Shown here in pieces: positions 1 through 14,000 of a DNA stretch of 64,000 bases; position 1 is the first letter of the stretch, and each line of letters starts with the position of its first letter. Below the pieces are notes generated by a model that was given only the letters and a program-made list of their open reading frames with translations, did no database searches and was not told the origin of the DNA. The translations under genes were made by a program, and so were the position numbers. The DNA comes from Tetrahymena thermophila SB210 (Eukaryota > Ciliophora > Oligohymenophorea > Hymenostomatida > Tetrahymenidae): assembly GCF_000189635.1 (NCBI RefSeq), contig NW_002476317.1, positions 62,001 to 126,000 of the forward strand, read 5' to 3'.

Positions 1-742
1 ATAAATTGCTTGAATGTAACGAAAGAAGCTTACTCTAGAAGTTCCTTTAAAACTAGCAACCCAGAGAATTTTTTATTATCACCTGAATTTTTAAAGATCC
101 AATGTATAGGTTTTTAAATCTAATCAGTCAGAAGGTTCGTAATACGAGTACCTCCTAAACGGAGTAGCCTACCATAAACTTCTGCTGATTTTTTAATAAC
201 TTTTTCATCTCCTGTTTATTCTAAAAGCTAAAATACTAAAGAATTAAACTTGCTCCATAAATTCAAATATTAATCTTCCTGCACAACATATGATATCTAT
301 TCAATTCCTATTAAACTATCTATTATAAAACAAAAATTAAAAAAATGTAAGCACTTTAATCTATTCATTGCTAATTCTATTTCACAATGACTTCAAATTA
401 TATTAAGTTTTGAAATAATTTACTATATTTTTCATTTATATCATTGCTATTTATTAACTTAATGAGCCCATGATAAATCTATAAAATAAAACAGTAGATT
501 AATAAAAATTAAATTTCTAAATAAACATTTTAAATTTCTATCAGCATAAAATAATTTAATGCTTTCAAAGATTTATTTTTATGATTAAACATAATAAAAC
601 AATTAAAATTTACTTCATCATAATATTAATTATTTTTTAAATAAAGCTGCTGCAAATCGGCTGCTAAGCGCTCACTCTCTTAATTCTTAGCCTTTTTGAA
701 TTATTCAAAAAGTTTAGAGATTTCTTGCATAATATGAGACAT
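1..742 (-). CDS. TOR-type PIKK kinase paralogue, 5' end only (runs off left edge)
   Basis: This is the N-terminal HEAT-repeat start of a second TOR kinase. Read with the ciliate code, three exons are visible: 742-614, 478-424 and 319-1. The first begins MSHIMQEISKLFEQ and contains ESERLAADLQQLYLKN. The second contains LINSNDINEKY and the third contains [13 protein letters not shown] and [10 protein letters not shown]. Each segment aligns with the start of the complete TOR gene at 1495-10560 ([48 protein letters not shown]) and, more weakly, with the human mTOR N-terminus. Both intron positions are the same in the two paralogues. Introns have GT/AG ends. A second in-frame Met at 730 is an alternative start. 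Kinase, FRB and FATC domains would lie outside the window, so completeness cannot be judged. Confidence 0.88.
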
Positions 743-1494
743 CTCTTAGCTTTGTTTTGACTTAAAAATCTACTTAATCTATGTATTTAAATGTTGTAAA
801 AAACTCTAAAAATGTATTTATGAGTAGGAATTTTTGTAGAAAATATCGAGAAGATTAAATGATAATTGTTTATAATCCTTATCAGATAAATTAATATTTA
901 TTTGATAATTCGCTTTCTTATTTAGGTATTTTTATTTCTTTTAATAATTTGTTTGAAAGCGAGTAATTTCAGATTTTAATAGCAATTTATCATGAATTCC
1001 CTCGTTCTTTATTAATCAACTAGTCTTTAAGTCAGAAATCATTTATTTACACTAATAAATAATAAAAGCAATATCTTTTTTATTTACAAAGATAAAATAC
1101 TTCATACTTTTAATAAAATACAATTAATTAATTACAAGCTATACATTATTATTTCATTATACATTTATGTGTTATGTCTTCATTCAAATATTAAAATGAC
1201 AAAAAGTGAGAAAGTAAAATATTATAGAATATAAACTCCTTTTAAATTTAATCAATAAAAGATTTTTTACTTAAAATAAATCACTCCAAGAATCAATCAG
1301 TCTAGTTAATTATAGAGTTTTAAATTATATTTTAGTTTATGAAACAATCTAAAAAATAATTTTATATCTCTAATTTAAAAAACAGGAAATTTATTTTAAA
1401 TATGTAAACAAAAATTATACATGTTTTTTGGTTATTTTTTAAATTACTTTATTTGTTAATGTAAATACTTTTTTTACTAATAAATGACTCATAA
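743..1494. other. Intergenic spacer between the two TOR genes
   Basis: AT-rich sequence between the 5' end of the left-edge TOR paralogue and the 3' end of the complete TOR gene. It presumably holds the promoter of the former and the 3' UTR of the latter. I see no convincing open frame, RNA gene or repeat. Confidence 0.6.
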
Positions 1495-4400
1495 TCACCA
1501 AAATGGACCCCACCCAATATAAGCTTAGCAAATGTTTTCGTCTGAAGTTGCTTACAGAATTAATTTATTTACTTGATCAACATAGCTAAGCTATTCATTT
1601 TCTTTAAAATCTCTTCCATTCAATTTTTTCTTTATTCTATCCATAATTTCAACTGCTTTTTTGTTGAATAAATCTTAAGGTTATTAAAGTTTATCTTTGT
1701 CTCCAGCTTTTTTCATTTCTTCTTTTTGTAATCTTAATTTATTAATGTCTTCGTTTTGTTCCGTTTCAAACTCTTTATAATCGAAGCTGTTTATATTTCC
1801 AGAGTTATTGCTAATTATTTAAGAATTTCTCCTTGAGATTCCATTTTTAGCTTCCTGTGGTGATTTCATACTATCAAGATCTCCTGACATTGTAAACACT
1901 ATCCAATAGAATAGAGGATCATAGACAAATGCTTCTAAGACAGCAATCAAACTTTCTTTGTTTTCTCTAATTACCTTTACTACAAGTTCGCATGTATTTC
2001 TATAATTTCCTTCTATTCCACACGCTTCCATAGCATTAACTAGCATTCTTGTTAATCTAAATGGCACTTTCTCAGGTAAAGATTCTCTTCTCATAGCTAC
2101 TTCGAAGCAATCACCAAAGTCAATATGCACAATTTTACCTTTTAATTTTTATTTTAAATAAGATTTATTGATATAATTTTAAATTACCTGTTTATCTTTA
2201 GAGCATAATATTAGATAAATGACGATCTCCCAAGCCTAATATATATCCTGCTATGGACATAGTAGCCAATGAGCGAGTATAATTTGTTCTTCTTTCTAAC
2301 CATATTTCTGAATTAGGGCTTTTAAGCCATAGAAGTTTCTTTAAATCCTCACCTAGAGTATTTTACATTATATATCTAAATATTTCGACCTTATTTAGTA
2401 ATGGAAGCTTATTATAATCATTGAAACTGCTATCATAGAAATTATATATGTTAAAATCATTCATAAGAGTTAGCTCAGCACCATATTTTATGTTAAAAGC
2501 TTTTCTATAATCTCTTATTAAAATTTAAAGAGTGTCACAATTTTAAACCCACCCTAGTAAACCTGTTTTCATGGAAAGCGGAATAATAGAATATCTCGTA
2601 ATAGATAATCCTTTTTTTTATGTCTCTGTATTATTTTACAAAAGTCTATTTATCAGCCCAAATAGCTACATAACCTTATTTTAAATAAAAATTAAATAAT
2701 ATTGAAAAATATTTTTAAATTTTATTATTTACTCTTTCATCTTGACGAATATCTTCATGACCCTTCAATAAAAAGAAATACTCTTTAGAATCTGATCCGT
2801 AAATACATATTTTTCTGGGATGAGTTTTTGATGGAAGAACTTCAAGTTTTGGCTAAAAGCATGTGATTTTAATGACTGGTCTTGAAGGTTTGTACATTCC
2901 TGGAATAGATATTTCACAATTTTTTGTCTCTATCAACTTAGGAGATACATTTTCAAGGTAAACGAATTCTAACTTCTTTATTTGTGGCTTTAACTTTTAA
3001 TAAATTTAACTATAAATATCGAATGCTTGGTATATGCATATAGGATTTTCGGTTATACTAAAACGCTAAATCCAAGCTTCTGCCTCATTGATAATTCCTC
3101 CAAAATTTTGGTGAAATGATATTTCACTAAGTGACTCTGGTTGCAAAGTCATTGTTTCATGTAGCTCCATTACATTTTTTATAAGATCTGAAGAAGTAGA
3201 TTTTTCACTCTAAAAGCGCTCAAAAGACTCCATAGAATTATAAATACCTTCGTGCCATTACTCTTTTAATAATATAGCTGCACGATTGAGCTCATTAGAT
3301 ATCAGCATGGCTTCATTTACAAGAACAGGGGAATGTGTTTTAATATCAGAAATTATTTAATTAGCAGCTTGTTATCTAATTTGAGTTTTAGACTTACAAG
3401 CTATAGTGAGTGGGTAAATTAAGGCTTATGAGTGATGATTAGAGATGTGAATTAACAACTCATGTAAAATTTTTTATACTCCACTTTTTGAATCTGAAAT
3501 ACGTGCAATAATTTGAGGAACAACCTCAATCCATGCACGACTATCAATATTTTTGAAATCTTCTAAAAATAGTTGAGCTACTTCTTCGAAATCACCATAA
3601 TCAAAAATAATTTACAAAAGTCTTAAACAATCTTATCAATATAAAAAATAAAAATGTGTGAATATGTAAGTATAAATAAATATTACCTTAAAAGAGGTAA
3701 GGGGATTTATGCTCTGATGATGTTCCGATTGAAATACTTTTCATAAATCCTTCAAGAGCATTTAAAATGTAATCTAATTTTTCTCTTGTGTCAATTTCAT
3801 CCATCATATCTAAAACATCAAAATTTAACAATGCAAAATGATGCCATGTTTTGTAATAATCAGATTTAAACTCCTTTGATTTTTCAAAATACTCTTCAAT
3901 TTTTTTAATTTTTTATTTGTCTAACTCTTCTCCCTAAGTTAATATTAATCAAATTATAGTTAAAATAGTTTTAAATGGTATTTTTTTTTTACTGTTTCAC
4001 GCATCCAGATACCCATTTTCAAATACATTTTAGCAACTTATTTTTTTTCTATTTTTTTCTCATTTTTGAGATAATTTTCCATTTTTTCACATATTTCTGG
4101 GAAATTACTGGGATTGATTCTATACATGCATTCGAAATTGGCCAGATGATAATTTGGAGGTGCTTCATCTTCATCTTAATATTCTTCTTAAAATATTTGA
4201 TCTAGCATTCTCCTACAATACTACAGCTAGTTGTTTCTCAAAATAATTTTACAGAATTTTAACCATCTTTTTGAAATAAATACTCAATTAATTAATTATA
4301 AGCAAATACAATAAATATTACGATTGCAAATCTTCTTTTTTAGAAAGATAAATCTATCTCACAGAAAGAATTTATTGCCATGTATCTAACTCTTTTGGAT

Positions 4401-7400
4401 TACCTCTTAATCTATCTGCCCATATATCTTTCAAATTTTATCTTTTAAGTTCTTGCTCTATTTATAATTTATGCCTATCCATTCCCTCTCTTTGCATCAT
4501 TTAACCTATTTTTTCTTGGTAAATTTTCATTTCAAGGATTTCTTACATCTCAAACAACTGCTGTAATCTTAGAATACTTTCAAAAGCTCTATTATAGCTT
4601 TCAAATACTAGACCACTGACTTTATTATCAAGCTTTTATATTGATTCATGAATGTACACTTTTGATTTTTCATAATTCTTTGATTTCAAACAAACAGCTG
4701 CAAGCCAAAAGGATTTATCGTTTGTGTTTTCATCAGAGAGATTCTCAGCAAACTATTCTAATTCTTCCCATTTACCTTAGATAATTAAATAATAAATAAT
4801 AAGCTTAAGTTTTTATTTTTTATTTTCTAAACAAAAACTTATCTTACCTAGATTCATTGCAGCTTTAGCAGCGACATCCATTACTTGCTTTTTAACTTCA
4901 TAATCTTCTTCCTCTTTCATGAGGGTTAAAATTTTTTCCCATTCAAAATATTACTCTAACTGTTACACCTTTATCTTAAAGTGAGCTAAATCAGATAGTT
5001 TTAAATTAGCCAATTGCTTTTATATTTAAATAGATTTGCTATTGTTTCCATCAATTGTTTAATTTGTCATAATTTAATCAGATATATTATTTTATGAACG
5101 GAATTAGTATTTAGTATACTTTTGCATATATTAGACCAAACCTTAAGCTGACTCTTTCTATCCGAGTTATTTATATAATGCTTCAAGTGTTTCAAAGGTT
5201 TCCACTCCTTGCTTTTCAAACTCTGATTCTCGATAATACAAAGACTTAGCGTATGCAGAGCATCTATTTCATTTATAATAAAATTTAAAATAGTTTTGAG
5301 AGCATAAATATTTATTTATTTATTACCTTTATGCTAATTCAGCTAATTTTGAGCTCTTAATAGGTAAACCTCCTTTATCGTGTTGCATAAATTCTGCTAA
5401 ATTAAGTAACAATTGCAAGAGATTCAAAGGTACTTTTTAAGCCCTGTCACCATCTCTATGTTAAAAGTTAAGAGCAGGGTCGAGCTAATTAATAATATAT
5501 TCCTTTTCTTTTTATTTTAGTTCAGCCCACACAGAAGAGAAAGATATATTATTTAACTCTACTTGAAGCTCTTAGTAGACTTCAGCTAATTGATGACAGG
5601 CAGACAAGATTAAATTAGGGGATTCTTTGAGCATTTCTATAGAAGATTTTCTCATCCACTGTATCCAATCCTCTTTTGATTAATTACTATGAGTATCAAA
5701 AAGTTTAAGAATTTTATCTGTTTTAATTGGTCTAGTCAAGGAATCCTATGGTTCTAAAGTATATGGCTACTCTTAAATTCTTTTACACTCCAAGAGAGCA
5801 ATATCGCTTTCAATTTGAGAGGAAACATCAACTAAATTTCCATAATTTAAGAAAATTTCAATACATTTTGAGTAAATATTGTGGTGGATATTTTAAGATT
5901 TCACTGTTTAGTTTATTTTGGGAAGATAGGCTTGAAAATCGTTTCTATATTTATAAATAAAAACTACAATAGTATCCATAATTGAATTAGTCATCAATGG
6001 CTAGAATTTATTTGTTTCTATTTCATAAATAAAAAAGGTATTTTAAAAATTCATTCACTAACTAATAATAATTACATATATTTTAAAGGATAGAATCAAC
6101 TATTAGCGATATATACTGGATTGAAGAAGAGCAATAAAAGCAAAGATATTAGAAAAGTTGAATAATTTCGGTCTTTACTTGCATATTTACAAGTTAGGCA
6201 TTTTAAGTTATTAGCTGACACAAAAAAGGTATGATTAAATGAAGATGAGGATTCAGATATTCTGCTAAATTTTTATAAATTTAAATAACTCTCAACGTAA
6301 ATTCTTCATCTACGTGAGCTTTTTTGATTAGATTATTTACTTTTTATACAATAGGTTCTATTTTATAATAAATATTTCTTTTGTGGAAACTAACTACAAC
6401 CTTTAATATTTTAAGGCATATTAAGGAGTACCTTATATCCTAACTATATTCTAAGAACATATTTAATAGTTAATCTAAGTAATTCTGCTTATAATAAACT
6501 CCTAATTAAAAAAATAAAGTTGAATCAAACCTAATTTCAAAAAAAAGAAGTGTGTACCACAATTTTCAATAATAACTAAAATGATGTTAAGAATATCTTC
6601 TCTTATATTATCTTATTCTAAAACTTTGCATAAAACTGGAATCAGCAAATCTAAGAAATTCTTTGTCCTACTTTTTAATAAATCTAACAAAAATACAAAT
6701 TAAAATTATTATATAATTTATATTTTGAATTACTCACTATGCAATTTAAGGTTTTTATAGCTAATTCATGATGCTCATTTAAGGATTAATCATATAAAAT
6801 TTTTAATACTGCTTTAATGGTTGTTCTTGTATAATAATCTTAGTCGTTAAGCTAAATAACAGTAGGAGCTTATAGCATTTCCCTTATTTCATCGTCGGAT
6901 TCTTAAGTTAAGTGAATTCTTTCTGTATTTCTCGTCTCATCATTCAAAATCTCGTTTTCAATTGATATTGCTTACTATTAATCCAACATTTATTATAATT
7001 ATAAGAAAGCTGATGAACCATAAATTTGCAGTGGATCAAATTTATTAGGCTGATTATTTAGGCTCTTTTTTATAGATGCTAGATTTAAAAGCATTTTTTT
7101 TTATTTGAAATTTTCAAAGAGTAGTATAACATCTTCATAATATTTATGGAGTTGAAAGGGCTAAAATAAAAATAAATTAATTACTTTTAATTTTATTCTG
7201 AAAATTAATTACTTACAAGTTCTGATGATTGATTTGTTTGTTGATATTTAATGAGCTTTTTCATAAATTTGAACCTTTTCCTGAAAGATTTGGTAACAAT
7301 ATAATTCACAAGAATTCTATTGTCTGCGAACGATGATGTTATTGAATGGTTCTTAATTTTATCAATAACTTTTTTGTAAAAGAAGTGGTCTATGGCTCCT

Positions 7401-10400
7401 ACACAACCAATTAGTCTCATACACTAGTACCTCATTTCTGTGTTAACCTCATTTTTCATTAAAGAAAATACAATTTCAAGGAAGTTAGGATACTTGTAAT
7501 ATGGAAGCACTACAAATCCTGTATTTTTTAATATTTCTACTAGAGATTTAACTGCTGATTCCCTCTTGAAGGTTGAAGATTTGTCTTACATTGCTGACAA
7601 AAATATTGGGAAAATCTCATCCATATCAATAAGGTTTTGAAAATCTCCTAAAGCACTAAGCTAACTGAAGGCTTTGAGTAACTCAGGAATCATATTGTTT
7701 GTGATTGTTGAATCTTTTAAAAATTTTAAAAGAATAGTTGCTATTGTCATTGAATGAGGTTTGACTACTTCTGTATCATTCTTAATTAAGCACACTAACC
7801 CTTTTAAGAGATTTATAATCTTCTTTTCATTTTCAAATCGTTTCTATTTTAATTTATTAAATAAAAAACTTAAATATTAATCATAATAATTTATTTGTGT
7901 AAAAATTACTTTATTGTAAGAAAGCTATGAAATATATTCATATAAAGTTTTCTTTAAAAAGGGAACTATATCTGATGGATTGTACTTAGAAAGTCTGCAT
8001 AGAGTAGTTAAAGCTAGCTGTTGTACCTCTCTTATAAAATTAAAATTATAAAATTTAATATATCAATAAAATATTAATTAATTTTACAGGTTGCTATCAT
8101 TTACACAAAAGAATAATTTCTTGAGGTATATTGGCTCTATTAAATATTAATCAAAATTTTCATTTAGACTTTTCAACATAGTCTAGCGAATTTCATCTTC
8201 GGCATCTGAAACAGCTACACTCATAAACTTTTCTAGTATTTTGTACATCACTGATTTTGATATTAAGTTATCTTTACCCTTTTTAACACAAAGAAGGCAG
8301 CCTGCTTTAGCAGCAGCCTTACGAATAATTTTATTTTTATTATCAAGATAATCTAAAACATTGTCTTTTAAAAAGTTTGTCAATTCTTTCTCATAGGTTT
8401 TAAATTTAAATGTAGAAAGAGTTTAGATAGCATTAGATATCTCTTTGTCTCCTTTAATCCTGTCTTCATATTAACGAAGTTTTAATTAAAATTTTTTTTA
8501 AGAATCATTGACAGGTGGAAGAGTCAAAGGAGTAACATTTCTTTATTTCTGCAAAGTTGTAATTATGTAAAGCAAAAGCCTGTATTATATGAAAGTAGAG
8601 AATTCTTTTTTTTCTTTTTTACGATTTTCTTCAGAAACAGATGTATTTTCTTTTATCTCATCCATTTTGTAACTTTAAATATTTTCTAAAAATTCTACTG
8701 TTTGTGGATACAGACCATTAAATATGAGGTCATCAATTAAATTTTCTTCATCAATTAATTCAGAATATCTTGTTGAAAAAACCTTCACAATATTTTAAAG
8801 GCAGGTTACTCGACTAGGAATATATTCCTTTTTATCTTATAAATCTTTTTAAATTGTTTTACAAACTCTTTTAATTTCATCAAATATTAATTTTTTTTTA
8901 TCATCAGGTATTTTTTTTATAATGCTAATATCCAGTGAAGAGCATATTTTATCAAGTGTATCATAATAGCTAATTAATAAATCCTCTTTTTATAAATAAA
9001 TTGAAATTATAATTATTCACTTTGTTTATATCTAAAGATATGTTTGTTTATTGATTCTGGAAATTATATAAGAAAGAATTCTTCAATAAAAAATAAAATA
9101 AAAACATATAAATTTTTTAAAATGTTACATGAAGGCGATTTGAATTTATTGGAGCCAATTAAATTACGGATATGATCTATTGTTTCACATAAGAAATTTT
9201 CACAGAAATGTTATCTTTTAAACTTAGAGAGAATAGGCAATGTATCTATAACTATTTTTTAAATAGACTAGTAAGTATGCTCTTTTTTTGAAAGAACATA
9301 CTTGCACATGTTAGAGTATTACGTATCAGTAAACTACTCTTAACTAGGATAACTAAATATGATTTTTAAAACTGCAATATTTCCTATGATCATTTCTTCT
9401 TCCTTTTACTTTAAGTAGCTCTCTATGTCTGTATAATAAGCACTATATTCTTTTTCTTGAACTTCCTCTATTTTATAAATTTAAAAAGATTTAATTAAGA
9501 TAGACATTTTTAAATACATAAATAAAATTTTTATTTGTTTATTCTATTTTTTTTTTTATGTGGTTATTTTCTATAGCAAATACTAGCCTCTATGTATTTA
9601 TGAAAACTTTTATAAAGAAATAAATAATTTTATTGTTATAAATTAGTAGTACATTCTTTAAGACTTATATGCTACATGTATTGATCAAAAAAGCTTAAAG
9701 CTGCCTCTCTTACAAGAATATTTTTCGATCTTTATTTAGAATTTTATTGAATATTGAGCTAAACTAATTTCAATAGAAGTTTACTTAATGTGGGACCATA
9801 TTTTTGAACGAAAGTTCTCCGTATTAGCAATAATCTTAAATGTTATAAAAGGAGACTATTCTAGTAGCTCTTTAAGGACAAGTAGACTTGCATATTTTTA
9901 ATTGTCCTTTGTAGAAGTTAAGAATAATGATTCAATAATATTAGAAATATATCCAACTAAAACATTTTAAACTCTCTATCCTCCTAATCTCAATAATCTC
10001 CCAAATACTTCAGTATTTTTCTTTAAAAGCTTCTCCTCCTGCATGAGTTAAAATTATTCTAAAACCAGCTAATAAAATTTATTCCAAAAATTTATATATT
10101 GATTTTCTTATACTACAAATGATATTGATTCCAATCCAATCAGCCCATCTATTATGTTAATAAATTTTCATATTATTTATATTCAGATTAATTACTAAAA
10201 TAAATATTTGTTTATTTTTCCACATTTCTTCTTTTTTTTGCAATATTTGTTAAAAGTTAGTACAATTAAATCAATATTCTTTAAATTTACTGTATTTTTC
10301 ATTCGGATCGTTGCTACTTATTAATCTCTAAAGACTTTAATAAATCTAAAATATTTTAAAGAGTATTTATCAGCATAAATAATTTTCAAATTTAATTTTT

Positions 10401-10560
10401 TAGTGCTTCTAATAAGGTATTTTACTTCATCATTGTAGGTAATGTTCTTCAAAAATAACTATTATAAATCTTATGTGATTCTTTCTGATTCTGGAAATCG
10501 TGCTTTTCTTAACTAATCCAATAACTTCTATATCTCTATTTATATTTGGCTATTTTGCAT
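1495..10560 (-). CDS. TOR: TOR serine/threonine kinase (mTOR orthologue, PIKK family)
   Basis: TOR is the catalytic subunit of TORC1/TORC2, controlling growth in response to nutrients. The N-terminal HEAT region starts at 10560 (MQNSQIQIEIQKLLDQ) and contains [11 protein letters not shown] near 10000. The FRB segment lies at about 3010-3300, with [16 protein letters not shown] and AWIQRF...YQAFDIY. The kinase domain follows with [14 protein letters not shown] near 2740-2790, the catalytic loop GLGDRHLSN at 2210-2240, and [15 protein letters not shown] near 2080-2130. The FATC end is [19 protein letters not shown] followed by TGA at 1495-1497. Exon 1 is 10560-10426, and further short GT-AG introns interrupt the gene. 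The span of about 9 kb fits a protein near the usual 2,400-2,500 residues. The FRB lacks residues used for rapamycin-FKBP12 binding in mTOR (see findings). Identity is secure; internal exon borders were not all resolved. Confidence 0.96.
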
Positions 10561-11011
10561 CTTATTGGCAGCAGTCCTCCTATTTATTTAATTATTGGTG
10601 GAAGTTAAATAAACTGAACTGATATCCTATTTTTTATTTTGAGCTTTTATGCAAAAGACTTGTTGTAAAAATTAATAAATATATTTATTTAAAACTTAAA
10701 AATTGTCCTAAAGTATCTTTTTGATAATATTTTGATAATATAATATAATATAAGTCAAGTTTGCAAAAATTTAAAAAAATTATATTAATCAATAAGTAAA
10801 TAAATAAAAGATTATCTATCTGTCAAAATTTTAAATAAAGTTTAACAAACATTTTTTAAAACAAATTTTTGATAATAAATTTCTTTCAAATTAATTGATG
10901 AGTAATTATAAAATTTATAAATTTACAGGATAAGAATTAAAATATTATGTTAATATAAGAATCAATCCACATTTATAAGTATTTTGATTGATCAATAAAA
11001 TTATTAGTTAT
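10561..11011. other. Intergenic spacer upstream of TOR
   Basis: AT-rich spacer between the TOR start and the stop of the EF-hand gene. A stretch just upstream of the TOR ATG stays open in frame but has no methionine, so it was taken as 5' leader. No other feature was seen. Confidence 0.6.
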
Positions 11012-14000
11012 TCAATCTTCTTCTACATTTAGATATGCTAAGGTTTATTTTGAAATTTAAACAGATTTTTTTGGTTTTGTAAACTCAATTACTTAATCTT
11101 TAAATTCATCAGAAAAGGTTTGCATTAGATATGTAATATCTTCATTATTAAGCTCAAATTAATAAGTATTTGATATTAATATCTCTCCTATTTTGTTGGT
11201 AGAAATTTTTTCATCAATTTTTTCTTAACTAGCTAAATTGAGAATCTGCAAAACCTTCCTGCCAAGAGCCTCCTTGTCGATATTTGAAGCATCTTCTTTT
11301 TCAAGCTATTTTTTTTCTAATAAATTCTGCAAATTCTTTAATAAAAATTTATGCATTTTTTCAAAAACGAATTCTTTTTGAGTTGAAACTTCTACAGTAA
11401 ACCCTCCTTACTATTTCAATTTCTCTTTAAATCTTTCGATTCGTTTACCTTTCTCAGATTCGCTATCCTATGCTTCTATCTTTTTTAATAAAATTTAAAC
11501 TTAAAAATTTATTTTACAAATACTAAAGTTGGTAATTTTTATTACTTTATATACTTAGTTTGTAATAAATGATATAAACTCTTTCATGTCAATCTTGTTG
11601 TCTTTGTTCTAATCAGCTGTCATCATAAGTCTAATTTTTTATCTATCAGTTAAATTCAACTCATTGTTATAAAGATCAAGCCCTTAAATAAATTCAGCTC
11701 TTGACAAAACCATATCAGTATTTTAATCAAACTCTTTAAATAACTCTTCATATGCCTTTTTACTATCTCCGTTATATTTTTGGCTCCTTGCCATTAAAAA
11801 TTTACCCAAAGAAAGTAAAGCCTCTTTAAGTTCATATGGTTTCTCTTCACCATATTCATTGAGCTTATTTCTAATATCTAAATCAGCCCTTGGATCTTCT
11901 ATAACTTCTTTTTTGACAACTAAGAGTGAGTTTATTTTCTATGAAGGTCTTTGGATATCAATTTTTTCTCCTATCTCTTATACAAATTCTTGATAACTAA
12001 TACAGCCATCTGAATTTTTATCAAATATTTTCATAAGCTTAATTAAAATAGAGAGATCGACACTTAGCTTAGATAGAATAGCTTTTAATTCAACTAAACT
12101 TATATCTCCTGACTTATCAACATCAGCTTACCTATTTATAATAAATATTAAACAAAGGCTTTACAAAGAGCATTTATTTTAATATTGATAATACAATAAG
12201 ATAATATCAAATAAAAATAAATTAATATCAAAATATTTAATTAAAATTATTTTTTAATTTATTTGATCGACCAATTAAAATTATTTTTTTTGAAAAAATT
12301 CTTGTATAATTAATTTTTACTCAAAGAATTAAAGTGGAGTCAGATTATTTTAAACAATAACATTTTTAAGTATCTAAAGGTAATATTCTTTGTTTTCAAT
12401 AGTATTAGAATCTCCTATTTTTTAGTTTGAATTTTGTTAATTTTGAGGATTTTTGGCTTTCATAAGATCATTTTATGTATTCATAAAGGCTAATTCAAAT
12501 TCTTATTTGTCAATTATGCTATTATCATTTACATCAATAAATTGTAAAATTTTTATAATTTATGAGTTTTTCATCTCAGGTAGCACATTTTGTATAGCTG
12601 TTTTTAATTCGTATAGGGTCACGTATCCTTTATTTTCCTAATCAGCTTTGGCCCATAATTTTTAAATAGATAATTTTGCTTTGATTTCTAATTGAATTTT
12701 TAAATCTTCTATCATTTTTATTTTTTTTTAGACTAAGTTATCTTCTTAGGTTTTACTCAAAAGCTATTAAGTATCGCCCCTAAAACTGTCTATGATTTTA
12801 ATCAATTCTTTAACAGATATTTTCCCTTCTTTTTGCTTATCGATTTCGAGAAACATCCTATTTATATTATCTTCATCTAAACCTATTGCAGCACCAAATG
12901 TTGAATGAAAGGTTTGTAAATCTATTTTATCTTTTTCGCTCACATCCAATCCAATTTCTTTAAAATAAGAAACTGTATCTTCTCCATCAACTTCAAGCAT
13001 CTTAGCTTGCATAATTAAAAATGTGTTCAAAGATAGTTAAATTTTTTTACTTTGCTAAACAAAAAACGTAACTAGCTCATCCATCTCTAAATTCCCATTT
13101 CCATCTTTATCAATAGCCCTAAATAAATTATTGGTTTTTTTATAATTAGAGTTATTATTTTTGAAAATTGGCAAAATAATATAGAACATAAATAATATTT
13201 ACCTAAAAACCAACCCTTTTTCCTTATAACTGATAGCATTTTCTCCTAAATACTAATCAAAATGATGGGAAATATCATCTGTTGTCAAAAACGTTTTATT
13301 TGAGTTGATTGTTAGCAATATATTCTCCAAAAATATATGAAGAGGTTTAGTTTAAAACATTTTTTATATTATTTCTTAAACTTTTTCATCAGTATTTTCT
13401 AGGCTTTGTGAAATATTAACACTTTTTTCTCCCTTGCTTTATTTGCTTTATTTACTTTATAGACTTATTCTACTCATTATGTTTAATGAAGAAAGACTAC
13501 GAGAAGCTTAAGAAAGAGATACTTTAGATTTAGATTATGCTTTAGCTCTTCTTAGGACAGGTAGAACATATGATAAAAAATCTAACTTCTTAATAAAATA
13601 TGTATGATCTAAGTTAAATACAATATTTATGGCTGTATTTTCTTCTTTTGTCAGTTTACCAATTTAATTATTAGGGTCATTTAAAACTTAAAAAAGACTA
13701 TCTTTATTCATATATTATGGATTATTGGTAGCATACTATCTAAAAAACTACTCTGGAGTAAGACCCTAAAACTCACATAATTCTAAAATCTTTTTGATAG
13801 CATTTTCTAAATGCAAAGATAATTATGATTATTTATATTAAGACTATGTATATCCCTCTGCTTATCTTGATTTTTCAAGGACATTTAAAAATTTATCAAA
13901 AGAGATGTAACCTGATTTGTTTTTATCTAAACTATTTATCAATCTTTTAAAATAAATTAAATATAAAGTTTTAATATTTGAAACAAATACATACTTTTTA

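Noticed and set aside
121-192. Strong nested hairpin ending in a T-run, resembling a small structured RNA with a Pol III terminator
   Set aside because: On the minus strand the same bases encode a conserved TOR segment ([13 protein letters not shown]...LLTDQ) matching the complete TOR paralogue, so the pairing is most likely incidental to coding sequence.
3975-4205. Plus-strand open frame of 76 codons rich in Phe/Ile
   Set aside because: It lies antisense to the TOR coding region; its composition is just the reverse complement of Lys/Asn/Glu-rich coding sequence.
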